The notes: generated by a model from the letters alone, not told the origin. 64,000 nucleotides of DNA from Lumnitzera littorea (GCA_024138015.1 JAMXBB010000002.1:47372746-47436745); one strand, 5' to 3'. Positions 24,042-37,229 are shown, numbered from the stretch's first letter. Numbers and translations are program-made.

Positions 24042-27000
24042 TATATTAGACAGAATCCTAACAATTAACCCAAAATTACATAATTATACGTAATATGTGC
24101 TAAACTTAAACAAATGAATAGAAAATATGTCTTAGAAATAAAAGACATGCTAGAAACATGAATATATGTGTGTAATTACTTATCACAAGTATTATATATA
24201 TAGGATATATACACTTATATTAATAAAATAACTAAATATTAATATAATATACGTAAATTACATAAATTATACTAAAGTAATAGTAAAACTTATCTAAAAA
24301 TTTAAGAATTTAGCTAGAGTTATCTGGATTCAGCTGTGGCATCCTCAAATCAAGTTAGTATGATGAATTAAATAGTCGCTGAAACAAATTAGGGCACCTC
24401 ATGCTTATATTTAAGAGAAAAAGTAAAAGAAAATTAAAAAAAAAAGAGAAAAAAATATGACTACCCAAAACTATTATAAATAAGACTTCCCACACCAATT
24501 AGACATTTAGAAACCTAAACTACACAAAGAAAAAATTTAGAAAAAAAATAATAGAAAATAGAAAAAAAAATTAAAAAAAAAAAAAACAAAGTAGGGATCG
24601 AACTTAATCTAGTTACCCAACCCCCACATGTTCAACTATTGAACCATTCCACCACTATGTAGAGCCACCTCACCTAGCTATTCCAACAACCCCACCACCA
24701 CCCAATGGCTATCGAAGCTCCAATGAACAAGTAAGTCAAAATCCCTTCTCTTTTTTCTTTTTTTAGCACATTTTAAAAATATTAAATTTATTCAAAAAAT
24801 TATGAAGAAATTTGTATCTAGGTTATTTTAGATATATTATCATGTTGTAATTTTATTTTTATAAAATTATGATTATTTTATGTACTTGTTTAATAAAGTT
24901 ATTATTCATTCGAATTTTGACTTTTAAAATAAATACATCAAGCAATGTTGTTTCTAGCTCAAAATTTTTGTATATAATACATATGACATGTACCTAGTTG
25001 CTATGTAGCTAGATTTTTAATTTAGGTATGTTTAATATTTAATGTAATTTTTTACATTAAAAATAGCTAAAAATGGGGTGAAATTATGAAATAAATAGAT
25101 TTTTATAAAATTAATTGATGAAATGGATCTCCACTAACTTTTGGTGATTCATAATAATTTTCGGATATATTGAAAATAATTTTTTATAAAAAGGATAATA
25201 TTTGTTTAATTAAATGCAATTTAGGGGTAAAAATATAATTATGAGTTTGTAAGAGATAAAACCAATAGCATGGAACCATCTACTGACTGAATTCCCCATA
25301 TTTTTAAGAGTCTATGGAAATTTTTAGGGAATTATTTGGTGACCCGAGTTATTCATCATGAATTTACTTAGTGAAATAACCTAATTTACCAATCGAGGCG
25401 TGTTTGTAATAATAATAAGTTAAAATGTGATAAATATTAAAATATAGCTTATACATGTACATGCTAGTTACATATGGTGAAAATGAAATTTTAACTTATT
25501 TAGTGATAGTTGTATGATCAGGTTGTGATATACATATATTAGGGTTAGATAATACCTATATTATTAAGCTATATTAGCAAATTATATAAAATATAGTCCA
25601 ATTATATAAAATGAGTACAATATAATAATACTTATTATAGGAACGTATAGATATAATATAAAACCATAAATACCCTTTAGAAGTCTTTTTTCGAAATAGA
25701 ACCTATAGTACATATCGTCATATTCATACAAATCTAATGACACTATTTTTACTAAACTCAGACAATCCTAGATAATATAACCTATATCTATATAATATTA
25801 CAAGAATTTATATACTATGATAACCTTATCGTAATTAAAATATAAATTAACTAATAAAAAAGTACGTTTCAATACGATCAAAATGATATATTATAAATAA
25901 TAATATAATTACGTATATTACCGATACTTAATAACTTAAGTTATATAATAAAATTGTACTTCATTATATAAGGAAAATAATAATATACTTTAGATATATA
26001 AATATATATTTAAATATATAACTGCTTAATGAAATAAAAAGATAGAACCCTAACATTTTCGTAACTCTTACAAAAACTAAATTTAAGTTATATATATATA
26101 TATATATATAGGGTCTTCCAATAAATAAAGCATTGACAATACGAATCTTCCATAGAAGCGTCATGATAAGTAAGTTGGGATCGTAGCTTTATCGTTTGTT
26201 AAAATACTATATTAAAGTATTTGAAGATTTAAGAGTACTTTTGATTGTGTTTGTAAATTAGCTGTCTGTGTACATGCCATGCATATGGTTACTATTCTAT
26301 TTATGACAAGAGTTAAACTCCTTAGTGTGTTGTTCTATATTATTATGTCGTTTTGTATTGTATGAACTTATCTAGCCACCCTTAAATGGAATTAAGAGTT
26401 ATTTGACCACTAAATAAATTGGACATGCATAGTAACCATTAGGGGGAAGGTTAAGAGTATTATACCAAATATCGACTCCCTTCAATGAGGATAGTTGAAA
26501 TGGTTTTTTCTCCATCTTTGGTTGAACTAAGTGACAAGCAAGTAGGTCATAGTAAAGGTAGGGATGGTGGTTCAAATGTGGTCATAGGAGGAAGGTATTC
26601 TCCATTGTACAAGCTTGGGTTTGGTCTGATTTCAAGTCGCAAAAAACTCCTCAATCCGGGTTAAAGCAGATGCAATTTCTTTAACCTCACAATGAGCCAA
26701 ATAACATTGTATGATGTTTCAAGTAATTGACTGCATTGCATTTCATTATAAATAATAACCTTGTTTGTAATTGTATGGTACTCTTTCGACTCCATCCCAC
26801 TTACTGAGCTAATTGTGCTCACATCCCTATAAACTCTTTTACAAGTGACAAGCGAGAGTCAAGATGTTTAGATATCACTACCCTCAAGTTAATGTGGAGT
26901 TGACTGGGAATGGGAGAAAAGGAGAATCCATTGAATCTAAGCTTTTGAATTTTCATTTTGGTTTTGAAGAAACTAACTAGGAATTTCTTAGGATACTTAA

Positions 27001-27318
27001 TAGTTTCATATCTTATTATAAATAAACTTTAAGACATGTGGCTTTTGTAAACTCTAAATATAAATTATAACTCTATGTATGAAACATTTATATAAATAGT
27101 ATTATGTTATCGAACAATAGGTTATACTGAATAGGTATTTTGAAAAGCCATACCATAGGTTTAATCATTAATAGGTATCAGATTGGATGTTTTAAACTGG
27201 TTAAGTTGTATATGCCTTACATGGACCATATCTATAATAGCAACTATGAAGTTAACTTCTATCTTAGGTTAGCTTACATGGCAAGACTATTACAACTTCT
27301 CATGTTGGGGGCGTAACA
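24042..27318 (+). mobile_element. Diverged LTR of family A, inverted relative to the others
   Basis: Read on the minus strand from 27318 it starts TGTTACGCCCCCAACATGAG and then matches the solo LTR at 28838: CTTGCCATGTAAGCTAACCTAAGATAG near 27255-27285 and CATACAATG...AACCCGGATTGAGGAG near 26655-26715. A TATA-like ATTATAAATAAG on the + strand at about 24473-24484 supports a rightward orientation. It is AT-rich and contains a TA microsatellite (26089-26110). The left boundary is uncertain because the expected TGTAAGCC start is not seen at 24042. There is no protein-coding content: the 66-codon frame at 25964-26164 overlaps the TA repeat. Confidence 0.65.
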
Positions 27319-27825
27319 AAATACAACCTTGGTTCTCACCCTACACTACTAATTGATTAGTATGCTCACTAAATTTTTGCAAATTCTACAAGTTTTTATT
27401 AAATTTACAAGCAAGATTGATTAGTTATGTATCGTTTCTACTATTTTATATCTTACTGAATTGAGTAAGTTTTTGGTAGATATTAAAAGTTAAAGGATAG
27501 GTTTTGGATATAGATTTTCTAAAACCTATTCCCATGCAATAAAGTATAAGGTATTCCTACCTTATATTCATTCTTGAACCTATACTTTAAAGTACAAAGA
27601 GTATAAGTCTCAAGATACTGATGGAAACCAAAGCCCAATCACCCATCCTTAAGCTCACGAACTGGCCACCTTAGCTAGTCAAACTCTCCTGGGACAACTT
27701 ACTAATGAAGAGGTCATTCTTCTAAAGAAAACCAACTTGTTTGAATACCTAAACTCGCTTTAGTGTTACACTATCTTTAAGGTAATGAAGTTTAACTCTC
27801 AAGACAATCTAAATAGCTTGATTGA
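27319..27825. other. Short interval between two retroelements, possible coding remnant
   Basis: No complete gene is seen. Near 27618-27770 one frame gives a run with residues such as LASQTLLGQLTNEEVILLKKTNLFEYLN, which looks more protein-like than the surroundings but has stops on both sides. I do not recognise it. It may be a remnant of an older element or a host exon. Confidence 0.3.
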
Positions 27826-28837
27826 TGATAACATGAAATTAGCATTCATATTCTGTAGTTATTTTATGCTATTTAGGATATTAAACTATGTAATTCGATA
27901 GTATTTTGAGCTTAATTCGTTTAATTTTTATTTTTAGGGACTTTAGGAGGTATTTGATCAACTCTTAAGCATATTTATCAAGTTTCGGAGGTTATTGGAT
28001 AAAAGCATTAATCAACAATTGAATCAGAAGGTTTTAAGCGAGGAACAAAGTACAAGAGGAAACACAGTTGAAGACCACAACCGTAGTCCATGCTTGTGTA
28101 CCCCACGTCCTCAAATTCCATTGAATTCTCGAAGATTTTAAATAAAGTGCAAGAACACGCCCAACTGCTACAGTCATATACCTTGCTTATAGGCTTTCAA
28201 TCATTTATGAATATTTTATTTTTGTTAGGTTTTCTTTGCAAATCTAAGTCAAACTCCTATAAATAGATGCTTAGACTTAGGTTTGTAGAGATAACCTATT
28301 GGGAAAAGTTGTAGGTTAGAATTATATTAGAGGTCTCTCAAATTTCTTCTTCTTTTCTATTCATTATATTGTTTTTTTTTTTAATTTATTCTTAGTAAAT
28401 CGTTATTAAACCTTAACACTTTTGCAAAAATTTTCTTTTATTTAATCTATGATATTACCTTTGAAGATCTAATTACACCACTTATATTGTCATTGAATTA
28501 GTATTTACCCAAGTTACTAGCTTGATGTTTGAGTTTGTTGTTGAGATACAAGTTCTTCAGTAAACAGACCCGTATAATTAAAAGGAATTGAGTATGCCAA
28601 GAGTTTAAATACTAATTTCTTTAGATTAGGGTAACTTAGAACAACCAACCTAATAGCAGGATCTGAGTTCTTAACAAGATTCTAAGATACTTTATTTATA
28701 AGTGATTCGGGTATAGAGGATCTTCAGATTAGGAATTAGTTAAAGATACAAGTCTGATTAATTCAGATTAGGCATCTCTATGGTCCAAATAATAACTGAG
28801 ATTGAAAGTTACATAGAATTAGGTAATAAATAATAAT
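27826..28837 (+). mobile_element. 5' LTR of an Athila-like element, left part
   Basis: It starts TGATAACATGAAATTAGC, the typical opening of Athila-type LTRs. The copy at 37250-38386 matches it through CATATTCT, TTTTGAGCTTAATT, GGAAACACAGTTGAAGAC and CGTAGTCCATG. A TATA box CTATAAATAG (28257-28266) drives rightward. The LTR is interrupted at 28838 by a solo LTR and resumes at 31794. Confidence 0.82.
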
Positions 28838-29015
28838 TGTTAAGCCTCGAAGTCGTAGAGTCCCAACAGTTCTGCCATGTAAACTAACCTATGACAATAA
28901 CTGACCTTATTGTGCCTATCATAGATATGATATACGCAAAGCATCTACGACTCCTTGCTTTGAAGTAAACAGTTTAATTAAAATTTAATAAAAAACTTAC
29001 ATAAAAGTTAGAACT

Positions 29016-29051
<36 letters not shown>

Positions 29052-31788
29052 CATCTATATTATCTTAAAATCTCATGAATTTACACAACTACAATATTCA
29101 TTAGCTTACACCTGACACCTCAGTTCATATATTTACAAATATTATTAAGACATTAAAAGACCTAATTACGTGGCCATTTGATTCTCATTCCTTGTTGCTT
29201 CAAAAGAGAACTAACCTCAAGATAGTTGTAATACGGCATACTAGTCAGAAGTCAAAACTTACAAAAGAATTTATATGGGTATGAGTAACTACGACTTAGT
29301 AAGTTGAATTGGAGAATTATGAAAGTATAACAAGCACAAATAAGGTTATCAAACAATTAATTATATGCAATGCAACAAGCAAGTGCCATCATACAATGTG
29401 GTCCGATCTGTTGTGAAATCAGAATAATTTCACCCACTCCAATCCAGGTTGAGTTTCCATTAATGCAACAGCTTACAACCAAACCTGAGTTTGTACAATA
29501 GAGACATTGCTCCCCCCAAGACTATCCTTCGAACCAATGCCCTCATCCTCACCATGACTTCCTCTCCTGTCACTTAGTTCGACTAAAGATGAGGAAAAGA
29601 CCCCTATGCTTTTTAGTGTTATCTTTTTCGAAGGTGTCGATGTTTGGTTAGAGAATCATAATGATCCCCTAAAGGGTTGAAATGCATGTCAAATTAGGGT
29701 ATTTAGGTTGGTTATGGTTAGGTACAATTTGGGTTGATCAGACAATTTCACACTAGTCTATACACATCAATCACCAAACATAACATAGGATTTAGTACAA
29801 AATTAGATACTCAAGCACATGCGTACATAACTACTTATAATCACAAACAAATACAATCTTAGGTCTCCAAGTACTCTAAAATAGTACTCCAAAATACAAC
29901 AAAGTATTAAACCCAACTTACTTGAAATTCCTAGTCGCTCACTCAATCAATTATAGGTTAACTCATCTCCGTATGTCCTATAATATAAATACGCTTTTTA
30001 GTATTTATACTTCGATGATACAGATTCTAGATTATGATTTAACTAAATTCTCCTTATATACCTATCATTTACTAATGATTAGTTATACGTTAGTTTGAGG
30101 TTTGGTTTTCCGAATCCAATTCCGGTTCGGGCTCTAAATCGATTCTAACTAGAAGTAAATCCTAAAATACGTTTTGAACCCTAATGTGAAATTAATCACA
30201 TCAAGCTCAAGTATCCTAATATCATGCTAAGTTTTAATTTAATATTCTAACCCACTCGATACACTTTAATCCTGATTAGTGTATCGGGTTTACCTCGATA
30301 TGAGAAAATTTTATATTTTCGTATAATTGTCTAAAATTAAGTTTTATACCAGATTTAATACGTATTAATATTATCATTATATTTTCCAATTTAACCCAAT
30401 ATTTTATAATTATCATAATTCCAATTATATATATTATCAAATAACCCATATTTATTACACAATTCCCATGACAATTTCATTTAATACTCTAAGTGCTATG
30501 ATTATGTTACCACATTAGAAATCAACATCCCTAAACATCTAATTAGCCTCTAAATCAATAATTAGTCATTTAATTACTTAATTAGTCCAAAATTACTCAT
30601 TTTTCTCATCATTTTAGAGTTAAAAAAATCACTTAAAAATTTCAAAAATTAATTTTTGACAAAGGACTTCATGGCACCATTCAATATCACTTAAATAGTT
30701 TATAGAAAAAAAATTGAGCTCAAAACTACACTCCTAAACCTATTTATTTATAATTCAAAACATGATCAGTTTTACTCGGTTTCTTAAGCACCCTATATTT
30801 ATAGATATAATTAAACTTAATCACTATTTTTCCTTAAATCTACATATAATAAAACACCATAATAACAAAATTCATAATTTTCTAGAATAAATTAATATTT
30901 TTTAAAAAATTGGTTAGAAATTAGACTCACCTAGTTCTTAAGCTTCTAGCCACTAAAACCAATCTAAGGCTTGTCGACTAACCTAGATGGTCGAATTGGA
31001 GTAGGTTAGTGATAATGGTTCAGTTCTAGGTGGTGATGATCTATGCGTTCGGCCTACTTACCCTTATTATACAGATTTTTGCAAATTTTTGTATAAACCC
31101 TAATTCCTTCTAAATTTTGGTGCTCTCTAATTTTTTACAACTCCAAACAAACCAAATGAGCCCTTGAAATTTTTTGGCTATTTATAGAGCTATAAAGGAA
31201 TTCTTATGCATTAATTAGACAAGATAAGGCCCATATCTCCTTCTTTTTAGCTTTTCAAGTGTTTAAATTTAATTGGTCCAATTTTTTTATTCTTTCCCCT
31301 TACTTCCACGACCTTGATGTAGATCATTCCCACTTCCTTCATTTTTCTTTGATTTTTTTTTTTTATAATTTTCTTCAATCATTTGGCAATTTTCTCGCAA
31401 TTTAAGTAATTTAACGTATTTCTATCTACACATAAATATATGTGGACTATAAGTAAATATTCCTAAATATTATTTAGGTCATTTTATGATTTTTACTATG
31501 CATATAGTTTATCTCTAGCATATAGTTTATTTCTAGCAATTCGTTAATTTTCAAAATGCACCTTACGCATTTTCAATAAATAACGAGTAATTTACTTAAA
31601 ATTTGAAAATTTTATATTCTTTTATTTTATTACTTATTTTCTTAATTTCAAACTTACGGGATCACTTTTACTAATATTTCTAACTTTATTTTATAATTTA
31701 TACTCAATCGGATCTTTTAACCGATTGCTCTAAACTTTACATACAAAACCTGATTATATAGTTATAGAGTTTATATTTAGGGCTTACA
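28838..31788 (-). mobile_element. Solo LTR of family A (Tekay-like), complete, with target duplication
   Basis: In + coordinates it begins TGTTAAGCCTCGAAG and ends AGGGCTTACA. It is flanked by ATAAT at 28833-28837 and 31789-31793, a perfect 5-bp duplication. The uninterrupted 3' LTR of the host element gives the empty site (near 38058-38085). A TATA box reads on the minus strand at about 31178-31190 (GCTCTATAAATAG), so the LTR faces left. No coding sequence is present. Its relatives lie at 1-1870, 20554-22483 and 24042-27318. A dinucleotide AT run is at 29020-29047. Confidence 0.92.
29020..29047. repeat. (AT)n microsatellite
   Basis: An alternating AT run of about 28 bp inside the family A solo LTR. 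Confidence 0.9.
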
Positions 31789-31793
31789 ATAAT

Positions 31794-32082
31794 GCTTTAC
31801 TTAAGATTATGTATTCCTTAATTTAATATATTATGCCTATTTATTTTATTTAGTTTAGTTATTTTATTTGTTCTTATTTATCTTATTGTTCTTATTTTAT
31901 TTATCATTACTTCTTAATCACAATTATTCCACATTGTTAAGTTAGATAGTTGGTGATTTAGGGTAAATTTATAGTAATCTAGAGTTCTTACATTCATGAT
32001 TTTTTTATGGGATCGACACTTGGACTCATATCCATTTTATCTATACTATAACGTAACCAGTGCACTTACCTGACACTAATCA
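31794..32082 (+). mobile_element. 5' LTR of the Athila-like element, right part
   Basis: It continues the LTR after the nested solo LTR and matches 38085-38386: TTATTTTATTTAGTTTAG, TAGTAATC...TTCTCACATTCATG, and CACTTACCTGA...AATCA. It ends in ...AATCA at 32082, with similarity to the 3' LTR stopping exactly there. Confidence 0.82.
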
Positions 32083-32085
32083 AGT

Positions 32086-32106
32086 TTTTATTGCTATTGT
32101 CAAGGA
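32086..32106 (+). other. Decayed primer-binding site of the Athila-like element
   Basis: The text just 3' of the LTR (TTTTATTGCTATTGTCAAGGA) occupies the place of the Athila-type primer site, classically TGGCGCCGTTGCCGGGGA. Most differences are C to T or G to A changes, the pattern expected from methylated-cytosine decay. Confidence 0.55.
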
Positions 32107-34080
32107 GACAAAAAAGTAACCTAATTAAGATATTACCAAAACCCTAATTTCCCAATTATTTTAACACTCTTATAATAAATCTTCCCTACAAATCTTTTGG
32201 TAATTTTTCTTTATTAACATGCTTCTAACTGGTGGAGTGTTCCAGTTATTAACTAAGGAATCGAATTAAGGGAATGATTCAACCCTTGAGCCAACAACGT
32301 AAAACAACAATGCTCCTTAAGAGACAATCCAAGTTTGATCTCTTTTAATTCCAATTATTATTTAGTTAATTGTTTCATTTATTGAGTTAGCTTAAATATC
32401 GAGTTTTTAGTTAGTGTTTTTCCTGCTTTGAACGATTTTTCTTAAAATTAGTTATTAAATTTTTTTCATACAATAGTAATTAATGAAGTTGTCATCCAAT
32501 TTAATTGTTATTTGATGTATTTGTGTGCTTCAATTCCCTTTAATTTTGAATTTTCCAAAAACAATTTCAAGAATTGAGTGAAGGGAAACAAAATAGCTTA
32601 GATTTAAGAACTAAGGGAAGAACATGGCCAAAGTCTATGGTCATAGTCTTAAACTGTGATCCTCTCAAAATTAATTTTGAAAGGAAGTTGCAAAATTTTT
32701 TAACAAGAGATCCATAGTCAAGATTACGCTCATAGTCCTTAAATGTAGACATGCTAAGGTTTGTAATACTGACGCAAAGGTAAGGACCATAGCCACACTC
32801 CACGACCATAATCCTTACCAATGGTCTACTTCAAATTTAAACATCACGAGTATTTTCTTTTAACTTTGTTCCAAACTCAATCTCTCTCTCTAAAACACAC
32901 TTATGTTTCAATTTTCTCTCTATACTCACACCAAAATCTTACAAAACTCCATAATCCATCTAGTTGCACTTCAAATCTGAGGTATGTACATCATTCATAT
33001 CCATTTGTCTTCTTAGAATTGTTATTATTGTGCATAAAAATTGAATCTTTAGTCAAGGTTTCATGAAGAACAATGTGACTTGTATGTGTAGAAATCTTAG
33101 TTTCTATGATTGATTTAGAATAGATAATGTGATGAAACATATTGTTTACTCATTCTTTGCTAGAAATCACTTGAAAAAAAAAACATTTTTGTTAAGGATT
33201 GAATTCATGAGAATGCGAAGGTTGTTTCTATGTTGAAAGAAAGTGAAGAAAAGCTAGAGAAAGTGATGGAACCCATGATAATGTTGTTGTTATTGGCATG
33301 TGATATATACAATTCATGTTAAAACATGAAAAACTTGTTGATCAAAACCATATGTAAATAGAGTAATTCCTATAATTCATGAATTTATCAATGTTAATAG
33401 TATTACTAATCCAATTTAACATACCATAAAATTCATGAAAGTAATATGAAATTTGTTATTAACAATTGCACATGAAAATGAATTGTTAGAAATTGTGAAC
33501 AAGTTTAAAAGATTTGTATATTGAAGATTGATATTCTTGTCAATAAAGATTATGAGAAGATATAAGGTTTAATCTTGAACTCAAGAAACTGCTTGAGTTT
33601 TAGCTAAAGTCACTCTCCGGGGTTGTATCGATTGGTTGAAAGGCCTAAAAGAAGACATTGTTATAAGAGGGACAATACCCGTTAATACCAAATTTAAAGG
33701 ATTAGTGCACCGTTCATTAATCTTATAATTTTTCTATGGTTTTAGAAAAATTAGCATTTCATTATACAATCACTTGCTAATTCAAGATTTCTTATGTTAC
33801 TTGATTGGATAAGTTAATAATAAACTACCAATGATTTTTAAATCTTGTTGGAGTTTGGAATCTTCCGTTATTTATGTAACATGAATTTTTTCTTTCTATT
33901 AAAGTTGGATTCTTTTCCTTTTTATTTCAAAATCATGCTAAGGGTAAAACATGTTGTACGTAAAAATTTAGGAGCTATTCTTATACATCTTCTTCTGACG
34001 TTTCATGAATTATGGCAAAGGAAGAGACATCTTCGATTATCAAAGAAGGAATTCTCCTAGACATCCTACTTAAGCTGGGA
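32107..34080 (+). mobile_element. Internal region of the Athila-like element, no intact gene
   Basis: The DNA is AT-rich and heavily decayed. Open frames at 32567-32821 (-) and 32821-33066 (+) have no recognisable domains. The stretch 32620-32820 repeats the motif CATAGTC/CATAGTCC several times, resembling the CGTAGTCCATG text of the element's LTRs. A KGLKEDIVIRGTIPV-like run near 33639-33690 may be coding remnant. Confidence 0.45.
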
Positions 34081-34084
34081 TTCA

Positions 34085-34840
34085 CTAGTTCAAGCTAGCT
34101 ATGATGCCAAGGTGAGGCAATGAATCAAGTTTGGAAGATGGGACCAGCTTTTGACAATCAATGAACCGGTATATAAGGGCTTGACACTAGAAGTTTTGAG
34201 CACCCTGAGGTTAGCTTTTGATAACATTGATAATGGTAAGAATAATACTCTGTACTTCAAGTGTAATGGTCAAGAAGTGATCATGCCATTTGATGACTTA
34301 CCTGTTAGGATAAGTATACACTCTATATGGATTATGCTAGGACTAAAGAGTATATGAAGTTGCCATAAATGTTGCCTTGATGAGTTTATGAATATTTTAT
34401 TTAGACTGATTTGACAAATGAGGGAGGGGCTTAAGACTTAAGGAGGTTTAAGGTTTTTAAGCTGAGAGATCCATCTCTCAGATTGGTGCATTATATTTTG
34501 GTTGGGGATTTCATTAGGAGAAAGAATAGTCATACGGTAATAAATGATAGGGATATATTATATCTACATAGTATTACTAACCGATGACCCATAGACCTGG
34601 GAATTAGGCTAGCTTGGTTCCTATTGAGGGTTACTCAAGTTTTATTTTTGCAACCCCTTCGTTACTAGGTTAGCTAAAGACACCCCTTGTTTCCATTGCA
34701 TTCCATGCATGCAGGTATTGGATCCTCTTACCCTTCTAAGTTATCATTCTATTAAGGCCATGAGGCTTCCTCCAATACCTAAAGGTCCACTTCCTAAGCC
34801 TTCCAACAAGGCTACATCTTCATCATCCTAACTGTGATCT
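34085..34840 (+). pseudogene. Athila ORF-1-type protein fragment, degraded
   Basis: The translation contains LTINEPVYKGLTLEVLST (34147-34203) and then DNIDNGKNNTLYFKCNGQEVIMPFDDLPVRISI, with later text of the type LGIRLAWFLLRVTQVLFLQPL near 34600-34660 and HSIKAMRLPPIPKGP near 34745-34790. This order (EPVYxELxxEFLSTF, FRLxGQExxMSxxxF, the helical middle and SMRL near the end) is that of the Athila ORF-1 / putative plant transposon protein group found in Athila gypsy elements. Its function is not established. There are stops and shifts throughout. Confidence 0.6.
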
Positions 34841-36829
34841 AGTTCATCATCTTCTTTAGTGTTCAGTAAAATTAAGAGGATAATGAGGAAGATACTGAAG
34901 AAACAAATTATTCTAATGCACAAAATCGATTGCTTTGAGGTTAGGATGGATGTACTTTTTGTCCACTAAGGGATTTAGCCACCATCATTACCACTTTTGT
35001 TAACCCTAGACCTAGATGAAGAGTTAAATGAGGAGGCAATTGAAGAGGAGGATGAGTGATATAGTCTAATGTAGATGAACACACAATGCTTGGTATTGCG
35101 CAAATTAAGGGGATGGGCCCGAACCTCGAGATAGCCTAAAGGATAAATGATAGTCAAAGGTTGAGTAGGGGTCCTTGTGTACTAATGATGGATATGACGC
35201 ATCAATGCTTCATATGAGCTCTGTTACACTTGATATGATGCACAAATATAGCTAGAGATCACTCGCCACTAGTCTACACTTAATGGCCTAAATAAGAGTT
35301 GTTGAGAGTAAGCAAGATACACGTAGCTCATGTAAGAAGAAAAAAATGTCTAAATGTTGATTTTATCGACTGTTGCGGCTATTACAATATACAAGTATTT
35401 ATATGTCCTAATTAGGGTAAATCCTAGGTTAGAGTAAATTACAAAAAGGATTCTTAATTGTAAAGGAAAGGGAATAATTTACAGGTGTAGTGTTGTAACT
35501 AAGCAAAAAGAATATTTAGTGATAGAAAAGGACAGTACGAATGTCAAGAAAAGATAGTGCGCGTAGTAACAATTCATTTTGTGGTCCCAATGACATTATT
35601 GGCTAAGTAAAGTAGGTTCTCAACAGGTCAAGTTGACATTGGCAATTCGGATAATCGAGATTGGGAAAGGATTAGTTTAAGAGGCTACTCATTGTCGAGT
35701 CAGCCTCCAAAGGTCGACTCTGAAGAGTTGTCGGCTCGACCTCGACATAAATCAGATCAATAGTATTCTGGTTTGATAATTACGCAAGTGTGTTGTAGAG
35801 AGGTTGGCTTAGCACATTAGCTAGTCACCTTGATAGCTTCCTGGATGATGTGGAAAGCAAAGCAACCTAGTAGTTCGGATTGAGAAATGCACTGCTCCTC
35901 GACATTCAACTCACCTCAAATAGCTCGATGAACCATCTGAGCCAGTCCTTGAGCTCAGGAGCACATAATTGGTCCATGATCCCTATCAATGAGGCTGAGG
36001 ATGAAGAATGAATTTAACTGTGCACTTTTTTTTTTTCAAAGACTCGATTTGATTTTTCTTATTTTAGATGACTATACCCCCTAACTTATTTACTATTACT
36101 CTTTTTTCTTTAACTGTTTAATTTGTTGAAGTTTTGTAAGTTCTACAGGATACTAATATTTGGTACTTGAATTAGTTATAGTTTTATTAGTTTATTTTCT
36201 TTAGTTAACTTCTCCTTTTGTTTTCTAGTTAGTTCTTTTTGTTAAATGTAAAGAAAACCATGCACTTAATCGAATTGATGCAATTTAGATCCTGAACTTT
36301 AGATTTCATTTTCATGGATCGATGCAAAAACCAGGGAAGTCCCGGTTCTTTTTCTTTTTCTTTTTCCCTTACTTTTACTTTAAATTTTATTATAATTATG
36401 TATATTGAAAACAATATACAACTTAAGTGTTGGGGGAGAGGATAGATTATGTATGTTAATAATTTAGGTTATATACTTAAGTTAGAAATTTACCCCCCTA
36501 TATACTAAGCAAGCAAACATTATTTTGAATATAACCAAATCCTTTATGAATTTAGAACACTATGCTGAATTTAAGTGGTTAAATCCTTATGATTTAGAGT
36601 TCCTCATTGCTTAAGCTTAGACTTAGACTCAGACTCAAGATTATGATAGATATAGATGGATTAAATAATAGTTATTTTGATTTCTAAGCTTAATTCTACA
36701 ACATAGTTATCAATCCCTCTTTTTCAAAATTTTTAGATTAGATGAACAACAGAAATTTGTCCTTTGAAAGTCATTTGAAAAATCAAAGTAATTGATTGTA
36801 TTAAATGAAATTAAAATAAAGAATTACTT
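34841..36829. mobile_element. Athila-like internal region with a possible further insertion
   Basis: Acidic Glu/Asp-type coding remnants occur at 34990-35060 and 35940-36010 (EPVLELRS-like and EDEE-like text). Between them, about 35230-35920 is richer in GC and reads unlike either side, with several TCGAC-containing motifs (35680-35760). I could not define its ends. After 36010 the DNA is T-rich with no gene. Confidence 0.35.
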
Positions 36830-37080
36830 AAGATTGTTAAGGATTGATCTTACTCCCCTAAAAGAACAAGATTCTTTCCCTTTGTCAATTTGCCAAAAGG
36901 AAATTTAATTAAAGTTATTAAAAATCAACCTTAGTTCCTCAAAAGAGCAAAGTGCTTTCCCATTAACAACTACTGAATAATAAAAAGGAATAAATTAGTA
37001 AGGATTGACTTTGGTTTGTCAAAAAGCAAGGTTCTTTCCTAATGCTAATCAACTTCAATGAAGGTAACTAATTTGAACTT
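36830..37080. repeat. About three degenerate ~85-bp repeats before the polypurine tract
   Basis: The motif pair AAGGATTGA(T/C)CTT...TCAAAAGAGCAA and GTGCTTTCCCATTAAC-like text recurs near 36838, 36925 and 37008, with substitutions and small length changes. It lies in the 3' untranslated part of the Athila-like element. Confidence 0.55.
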
Positions 37081-37229
37081 TAAAAGCCTCTTAATGAAAA
37101 TTGAAAAAGGTAGAGAGACGATCAACGGATGATAATTTGAGGGTATACTTTTCTGAGGATTATTTTCAATTGCCTTGTTCTTAAGAAATTTTTTCTTTTG
37201 TTTTAATGTTTTATTTTAGTATAAGCAAA

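Noticed and set aside
32567..33066. Two adjacent divergent open frames of about 82 residues
   Set aside because: They have no recognisable domain, lie in decayed Athila internal DNA, and share an LTR-like CATAGTCC motif.
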